From an uncultured Granulosicoccaceae bacterium (lineage in GTDB: Bacteria > Pseudomonadota > Gammaproteobacteria > CALCKW01): a stretch of 64,000 nucleotides of DNA. Under the pieces are notes generated by a model. It was not told the origin of the DNA and made no database searches. It saw nothing but the letters and a program-made list of their open reading frames with translations. The stretch is taken from positions 1 to 64,000 of the forward strand of contig CALCKW010000031.1 of the NCBI GenBank assembly GCA_937965695.1. Reading direction: 5' to 3'. Made by a program: the position numbers and the translations under genes. Each line of letters begins with the position of its first letter. Position 1 is the first letter of the stretch. Positions 12,201 through 21,200 of the stretch are shown piece after piece.

Positions 12201-15200
12201 GTCAACCCGTTGCCATGTTGTTCCGCCATCGAGTGAATAGTCAAATGCTGATGAGGCATTTGTGACAGCTATACCTTCGACGGCCCCCGCGTCGGTGTCG
12301 GTAACTAGATCACCACTGACACTCGCCAGAATGGAAGCGACTGTATTACCGCTGTTGTTAACATCGTCTTCTGTGACGGCGGCGAAAGTCGGTGCCTCAG
12401 TCACTGAGATATTGTTGATGAAACCGTCAACACTGACTGAACTTGCTGACGTGTCAGTGAAGGTTAAGGTGCTGGTAGCCGAATCGGCTGTGAACGTGTA
12501 GGTGTAACTGAAATATGATGTGCCGGCGGTCGAAGTGGTTTGCGTTTGGTCCAAATTGTTTGTCGCGCTATCAACGGTGACCTGCATTGACTGACTCGAC
12601 GAGCTATTGTCATCCCGGTATTCGAATTCCAATGTGTAGATCTGACCGATAACGGTCGTGAATGACTGGGATGCAGTGTGCGGTGCAGCGCTATCAGAGG
12701 AACCAAATCGCAATGAGTTCCCAGAATTTAGAGCAGTACCTGTTGTGCTCCATCCGGTCAGATCCCCTGTGTCAAAGTCACCATTGAGCAATAAGTTTGT
12801 CGCGTAAATAACGGGAGCATCGTTGGTTGTCGTGATATTGACTATGGTGCTGCCGTTGACTTGTTCTGCCGCGCCACCTTGGGTTTGAACACTGTTGCCG
12901 CCGTCGTCAAAGGTCCAATCGATTTGAACTGTCGATGGCGGACTATTACTACTGTTGCTATAGACGATGCTGCGCGATGTTTCGTTAACCAGAGTGTTGG
13001 TTGCTGAGCTGTTAAATGACAGAACTAGCGAGCCACCGCTGTTGGTGGTCACTGTGCCGATGGTTGTGCCGTCGTAGATGAGGTTGCCAGATTCGACAAG
13101 CGGGCTCAGCAGATCCGTCGTGCTGAAAATGTCTTCGTTGTTTGCTCCACCGTTACGGGTGAATGTTAGTGAACTGCCGTTGAAATTCTCGGCACTACTA
13201 AGCTCTCGATCAAAGACAAATACATCGCTGTCTAGCACAACGGCTGTTCCGTCTTCAACGAACGTGGGCGAATCGTTGAGCCGGCCGGAACCTTCGCCCG
13301 CGATCAGCGTTCCTGTGCTGTCGTAACGCCAAACCGTCGTGTCGTAATCACTCGAGCCACCGTACGAACCGTATCCAGCGACCAGAATCGTGCTGTCGGA
13401 TGCAATGTCGACTCCGTAGGTTTCGCTCCAATTGAATCCGCTCGGAGCAATGGCAATTCCATTGTCACCAAAACTTGTATCCAGCGTGCCGTCGGTGTTG
13501 TAACGAAAAACGACGCTTTCACCTTGGCTGGTTGGCGTTGCCGTTCCGACAACAATCAGCTTTCCGTCAGACTGCTGAGCCACGTCGTGGCCGTAGTTGT
13601 AGATGTTTGAGCCGTTGACCAGTTGCCTGACGACGCCGTCGTCACCAAAACCGCTGTCCAGAATTCCCGCCGAGGTAAACCTTGCGATTCCAATGGCTTC
13701 ATTCTGGCCGTACGGGAATGAGTAGTCGAAGGAGCTTCCGACGAGGACATAGCTGCTATCGATTTGCACGATGACTTGCCCTACGTCGCTGATGCCAGTA
13801 CCACCCAAGCCGGTCGTGGCGTACCCATTGGGATTGCCAAAGGATGTGTCCAGCGATCCCGTCGAGGTCAACCGCGCCACAAACGCATCGGCATCTCGGA
13901 AGCCGCCAAGGATGATGCGTCCGAATCCATCGACGGCGATTGAAGTTGCATCTTCACTGCCACCCAAATCAATCGTTGCGATTCCATTAACGCCGAAGCC
14001 GTTGTCGAAAGACCCATCAGCACCATTGAGTCTTACAACGCGAATGTCCGTGTCCGCATTGGAAGCACCCGTGATCAGGATGTCGCCATCGGACTGGATG
14101 GCGATGTCGTTGCCAACATCCGAAGTTCCAAAGTCAGCGTAGACGACGCCCGAGGCACCAAAGTCACTGTCGACACTGCCGTCGGCGTTGAGCCGCATGA
14201 CAGCAAAATCGCGATCGGTATTCTGAACGTAGCCGCCGATGACCAGTTTTCCGTCGGCTTGTTCCACAATGGACTTGGCGAGGTCATTGCCCGCACCGAA
14301 TTCGTTGATATAGACGCCGTCGGTGCCGAAGCTGGTATCCAGACTGCCATCAGGCAACCACTTTGCAATCGCCCACGCGCGACTACCATTCACGAAGATA
14401 TTTCCAGCGGTGATGGTACTCCCGTCGGCCAGTGCGATGATATCTTCAGCGAATTCGTTTGCGCTTGCGCCCGCGAAGTTCTCGTTGCTGATCCCCGGCC
14501 CGACGCCAAAGGTCGGCGCGTCGTTTTCAACATTGACGGTGATCGCAACGGTGTCGGTAACGGGTGTTTGATCGGTTGCCAGAGCTGCAATTTCTTCGGA
14601 TGAAAGGGCTCGCGAGTAGATGCGAGCGTCGTCGATCAGACCGCCGAAGTCAAAGACCGTGACGCCGTTGCCGTGTCTTCCAATGAAAGTGTTCGAGCCA
14701 CGGTTGTAAACAATGGCTTCCGATTCCGCCTCAGTCACGACCGCTTCACCATTCAGGTAGAGCGTCACGGTGTCGTTGGCGTCATCAAAAGTTGCCGCCA
14801 CGTAGTGCCATCCGTCACTGAGCGGTTCAGAAAGAGTCACGAAGTGGGAGCCACTGGCCGTGTAATAGAAGAGAGTCAGACCGGCTGACGTCGCTCGAAT
14901 TCCGATGTTGTCGCCGAGTGAGATCACCTCATCCAGTGATGATGAATCACTACGATTGATCCATGCGGAAAGCGTCACATCTTCTGGTTCATCAAACAAC
15001 CCGGTAATCTGTACGTAATCGCCGTTGCCATCGAGACTCAGCACATCACCATGATCGCTGTCGGTGAAAATCGTCGCGTTATCGCTCAGCGTTCCATTCT
15101 GGGATGATCCAGCACTCTGGTCGTCGGCGCCGACCGCATTTTCAAACGTGTAATGACCCACCAGATCAGCCGCCAATTCCGTCGTCATCGTCAGCGTGAC

Positions 15201-18200
15201 GCTACCACTGAATTCGGCGTCTGGCTGGAACGTCATGCCGTCCAAAGCTGCGTTAATAGCCGATTCGGTTCCGTAGATGACAAATGAACTGTTGCCGTGA
15301 ACGCCTTCGGCAAACGTGATGCCGGTTGTCTGCGAAAGAATCAGCACGCCATCGCTGACCGATAGCGAGACTTGCATCGGCGTGTCAGTTCCTGCCAGCG
15401 TATCGGTAACACTGACTTCCGTCGCGGTTCCCGCGGTAAAGGTCAATGTTGTATCTTCGTCGATCGTCTGATCCACTGGAACGGTCTGCATCGCGTCGAG
15501 ACCGTTATCGACCGTGATGGTCATCGTTTCGACGTAGCTGTTGCCCGCCGCGTCGGTAACCGTGACGTCCACATCGTGCGAGGTCGCCGATTCGTGATCC
15601 AGCGTGTTGGTCGCCGCGACGGTGATCTCGCCAGTGCTGCTGTCGATCGCAAAGCGTCCGCCCGCGTCATCGGTCAGGTTGAACGTGAAGCTGGAAAGAA
15701 CTTCGTTGGCGTCCCACTCGATGACGTAGTGATGAGTCGCAGTTTCGGCATGGTCATACCACGTTCCGCTTGATTGCATCGCGGCCGAGTAGTCACCAGA
15801 GTTCGGTTCGTTGCTGGAATTCCAATTGGCGTATGAACCCGCAGTTGCAGAGCCACTCACACCACCGGTCCAGAATGCATCTCCTTCAACGCCGTCGTCG
15901 ATCCAACCCCAATCACCGTCGAAATTTGTGTCAAGCGCTCCGATCCAAATGTCGGCACCATTCATCATCGACCGGACGAGCTCGTTCTCATACTGTGATC
16001 GAATCGTAACGAGTTGTCCGTTCACTCCATTGATATCAGCTTGTGAAGCATTCGTCTTGGCTATCTCAAATTGCTGGCTTGACTCGATCAGTCGATAGAA
16101 CTTGCCCGTCGCCGCGTCGTAGGACAGCGTCGGATCGTTGTTCAGGATCGTGCTGATCGCTTGCGGGATTTCGATGACTTGAATATCGGCGACCCAGGGA
16201 CCATAGTCGATCGCATCAAGCGATGCGAAGCTGAGTTGAGGCGTTGAGTCTTCCGCCGTGAAAGTAAACGATCGTGTATCCCAGACCGGATCGGTTACCG
16301 TCCACCCCGCTGGTTCGGACACCGCGAAATCATGCGACTGTCCATCGACGGCGACTCGCAAGTCCTTGACAGTGTCTTGTGATCTGAAATCACCGGAAAA
16401 GGCAAACACTACTTGGTATTGGCGACCTGCCTCGGTATTCAAATCTTGGGCAATCGTTCCTGGAACTCCAGCGCCGTTGAGTTCAACATAATTTCCGCCC
16501 AAGGGGCTCAATCTCTGATTGTTAGGATCGACTTCTCCGGCGGTGACCGTCCAGCCGCCAAACGTATCCCCAATGTATTGTCGCGCGTTCGCTTCCGCGA
16601 ACAATCCATCGCTAACGATATCGCCTGGCCCATCCGGATCACTAGGTACAACAAAGCCAACGCTATCGCCATTGTTGGCGTTTTCGCTGATGTGCAGGTC
16701 TTCGACGGGGATGCTGCCGGTAAAACCTACTGCTGCGCCACCTGTGCCATCGACGACGTGAAAATTGGAAAGTGAATAGTCATCCTGGTTATTGTACGTT
16801 CCGTCTGATGTTCTAAAATAGAATGAGGTGTCGATATACCAATCGGTACTCGCGGTGATGGTGTCAGACGCGAAAGTCATACCGTCATATTGGTACTCCA
16901 GCGTTGTGCCGTTAACGTAGAACCCGAACTCGCCGCCCGGCGCAAAGTTGATGTCGAAGGTTCCGACCGACGTGCCGTTGTGCATGATTGACACATCGTT
17001 AGGGTCGCCCGTGTAGTCAACGAAGATTGCGTACTCGATGTCTGCGTTCGAAGCGGATGATTCTGTAGCGGATAGACCGACTGACCATGCGAAGTTGGTG
17101 GTGTTGTCTAGCGTGAACCGGATCGTGTAATCGTCAATGAAACCCAACGCCGACATATTGGCCGAGTTGATTTGCGAGCCCCAGTTTTCCGGCGATCCGT
17201 TATCCACATAAGTCAACGTGTTGCCGGTGGCGGTTACGCCGCCCACTTGATTGCTCCAGTTCCGGATGTCGCCGACTTTTCCAACGCTCAGGTTGTTACT
17301 ACTGACGATGTTGACGACTTCACCCGATCCATCAAAGCCATCCATCTGCCAATTGGCGATAAGGCCATCGGGCAGGGTGCCGTTGTCAAATTTGCTTTGG
17401 TAATTCAGCGCAATCTCGGCAGCGCTGCGAACTTCATCCCAGATGCGGGCATCGTAAATAGTACCCTCAAACGCTTGGTTGCTCTGAAACCCCCCTGCAA
17501 CGGAGTCTTGCTCTTGACCAAAGATCAATGTACCGTCGCCAGCACCTCCATTTAGTACTTGCCCTGCAGATATACCAGTTTTTGATTCTTTAAGTTCTCC
17601 GTTGATGTAAACCGATATATCGCCGCTTGTATTATCCCAACTGACTGCGATCTGATGCAGTTCACCGTTAGCGAGTAGGTCGAAATAATTGGATTCCGAG
17701 AAAATGGCAGATGCACTGTTCAACCCTACGTATATTTCGCCGCTGTTTGTCACTTCTACATAAAAGGAATTTGCACTTGACGCGGTTGCGTAACTAATAA
17801 GAGTTGCTGCATTTGGTCCGCTAATGTTGACTAATGTCTCAAACGTCAGTGAGCTAAGCCCCCCTAGAATTTCGCCCCCGTCACTTGCAATCAAATAGGC
17901 GTCGTTACCACCGTCGGTATTAAGCTCAATGCCGCTAGAAAGATTTGTAGTTGTATTGTTGGCTTCAGTTAGATTGTTGAGCAAAATATCAAAGGTATCA
18001 TCGTAGATGTTGCCATCAACGTCGGTTGTGCGCACGGTCAGTGAGTGCGTGGCGTTGCTCTCATAATCCAACAGTGACCCGTCAGCGACGGTAATCTTCC
18101 CCGTGCTAGCATCGATCTCAAACGCGCCGGCGACAGTTTGGGCATTGAGTGTGTAGGTCTGAGCCTGGTCAACATCCAGAACATCGTCTGCGTTCCATTC

Positions 18201-21200
18201 GACCAATACAGCATTTGTTTCTCCTGCTGAGGTTCCACGATCGGCCCATTTACCATCCGACACATTTAGAGCGATTTGGTTATTCGTCCCACTGCCATCA
18301 TTGGGCTGTGTTGGAGCCCAGTTGTTATATCCCTTGGCGTAGCCAGCGCCATCACCTGCCCAGAATTCATCTGTTTCAATACCACCATCAAGCCATCGCC
18401 ATTCACCCTCAACTGTTGCATCGGTGGCACCCAGCCATATCTCTGTAGCGTCTGCAGCATAATCTTGTACAATTGCCTGCTCGTGTGCCGATCGAATAGT
18501 GACCAGTTGGCTAGTGATCCCATTTAGATTGGTGGAAGAAGCAGTCGACTGGGCAGTTGTCCAGTCGACATCTGTAGCGGAAGTCAGCTTATAAAACTTG
18601 TCAGTGCTGGAGTTGTATTTAAGGCTTGGATCGCCTGCAAGCAATGAAGCGATCAGTGCTTCGCGATCTGCGTCAATTCCTGAAACTTGGCCAACAACGG
18701 TGCCATTAAGAGGTTTTTCATACAGCGAGAATGTAAGTTCTGCATCGCTTGCCGAGAATCCAGATTCACTGGTGTGTTTGAGCTTTATATTGTTGCCGTT
18801 GACTGTATCGGTCACAACTCCATCATTGGATAAGCTGTCAAAGCGCCAATTGGCGAGCATACCTGGCTCGTCATAGGGCAGGGAGCTGCGATGGCTAGAA
18901 GCTATCTCCTCGCTGGAACGTACATCATCGAAAATGCGAACATCGTACAGGGCACCTTTGAAAACTTGACTTGCCTGGAACCCTCCCTCCAGCGAATCCT
19001 GTTCTTGTGCAAAGACCAGTTCGCCGGAGTTACTAATACTTGCGCCCGTCGAATGTCCTGTAAAAACCTGAGCCAAAACGCCGTCGACGTAGATTGCACT
19101 CGCCCCGGAGTCTGACCATGTGACAGCTACGCTGTGTTTGTCACCGTCAAAGAGTTGATTGAATGCAGAAGACGTTGAAACGCTTGTATCGTCAATCCAA
19201 AAAAATATTTTTCCGCTGGAATTGACGTAAAGCAGCAAGTCATTAGATCCAGCCCCCGTGTCATAGGACAAAAGTGGACTGAAGGCAGCACCGCCCGATA
19301 ATGAAAACTGCGTCTCGATTGTTAGGTTAGTTAGCCCCCCTACAATGGCGTTTGCATCATCGGCAACAAGGTAGGCGTCATTACCGCCATCTTCATTGAG
19401 GCTCAATCCACCGTTGCTTGTATTTGTGGCCGATATTTCATTTGGGGAAGTACCGCCGAAGTCACTGTCGGCGGCGACCATGTAATTAGAAAACTCAGAA
19501 CTGTTGCCGCTGGCACCAGTAGTGACCAACGTGACGTATTCACCTGTTGCCAGCGTGACCCCGGAGATTGTGCCAGTCACTGAACTAGCTCCGTCGCCTA
19601 CACCAACTAGTGAACCAAAGTAACGCTTACCTTCGACTTGTCCGGAATCTCGATCGCTGCTCGCGTAAAAATCAACGGTGTAAGTTCCGCTTGTAAGAGT
19701 TGTTGTGTCTAGGTTGTAGGTGAAGGTTCCATCATCAGCTATGGATGCTGTACTTAGCACAGCCCAATTTTGCTTGTTGTTGCCACCGGTATCGGCATCG
19801 GCAGCGTCATTGGTATCTGCTCCATCATCACCACTTGCACTCAGGTCGATGCCGACGCCGACGTTAGAATAAATACTGTTTCCCCGGATGGTGTTTCCGG
19901 TCGAAGTGTCTTGAACCGAAATCCCCGAATCAAAAGGGAGAGTATTATGTCCATTAAAAGCGATGGTGTTGCCTTCGCCTGCAGCAATACTACCGATGGT
20001 GTTATTATCAGCGTTGTTGCTGAGAACGATGCCGAATTCGCCGTTGCCCCAGTTCTGCGTTACCGATGCATCGGTTCCAATGATATTGCCTTTCATGACG
20101 TTATCAGTCGTCGATCCTCTCAGCTCGATTCCCGCTTGTGAACTGCCTGCAATAACGTTGTCCAGGATTTGGTTGTTGTCACTACCATTCGTGATCAGGA
20201 TGCCAGCCCCAGAATTTCCGAGATTGCTTGTGCCGTCTGCGGATACACCTATTTTGTTAAATTGAATGGTATTACCGTCTACCGTTTCCTGGTCGAAACG
20301 AATGGCATTGCCGGAAACCCCTGCAATGACGTTGCCGTGAGCTGTGGTCGTGCCACCGATCGTCAGATTGGTAACGGTTTCCTGTACATAAAGTCCATAG
20401 TCTGTTGATCCAAGCAGCGAGTTGCCTGCGGTGTCTGTGCCGATGTAGTTACCTGACACGCTGGTGCCTGTGCTGGTGCCTCGCACGATCACGCCATAGT
20501 CGTTACCAGCAAAGACATTTCGATCGGCTGCAGTGGTGCCACCGATAGTGGTGTTGTCGCCGTAGGTCCGAACACCGAGCCAGTTTCCGTTGGCATCACC
20601 CGAATTGGTTCCGTCTGAGTTGAATTGGCCGATCCAGTTACCCACAACGGTGATGTTGTCCGATTCATCAACAATTTCAATGGCAGCATCACTAAAGTCA
20701 CGTATTACAAGTCCACGCACTAAACTACCATCAGCATTAGCCGTAAAATTCAGCCCGTCAAAGACGCCGTCGATGCCATCCAAAACAATCGGAAGGAAAC
20801 TGCCTTCAACCCAACCTGTTTGTGTTGTACCGTCAATGGTGACTTGGCTGGTGATTGCATCCAGTGCCGAGGAAAGCGCAATGATCTGCGTTCCACTGCC
20901 GGGAATATTGAATTCAATTGTATCGGCGAAGCCAGCGTTGGCATTTGCATCAAGGATTGCTTGGCGCAGTGAGCCGATGCCGCTGTCATTGGTATTGACA
21001 ACTGTAAAGGTCTGCGGCCCTCCAGACGACAGAACCGTTACGCTGTAGTCTTCGACTTCGCCATAAGCTAAAGTTGCATCGCTTACTGGATCTTGGTTCC
21101 AGTTCATTGAGACACGCATTACAGTTGCACCGACTAGAGCGCTGGCTGGGGTGTTGACCGTGATGGTGCCAGGTGTATTGTCGAGTGTCGTTGCTGCGTA

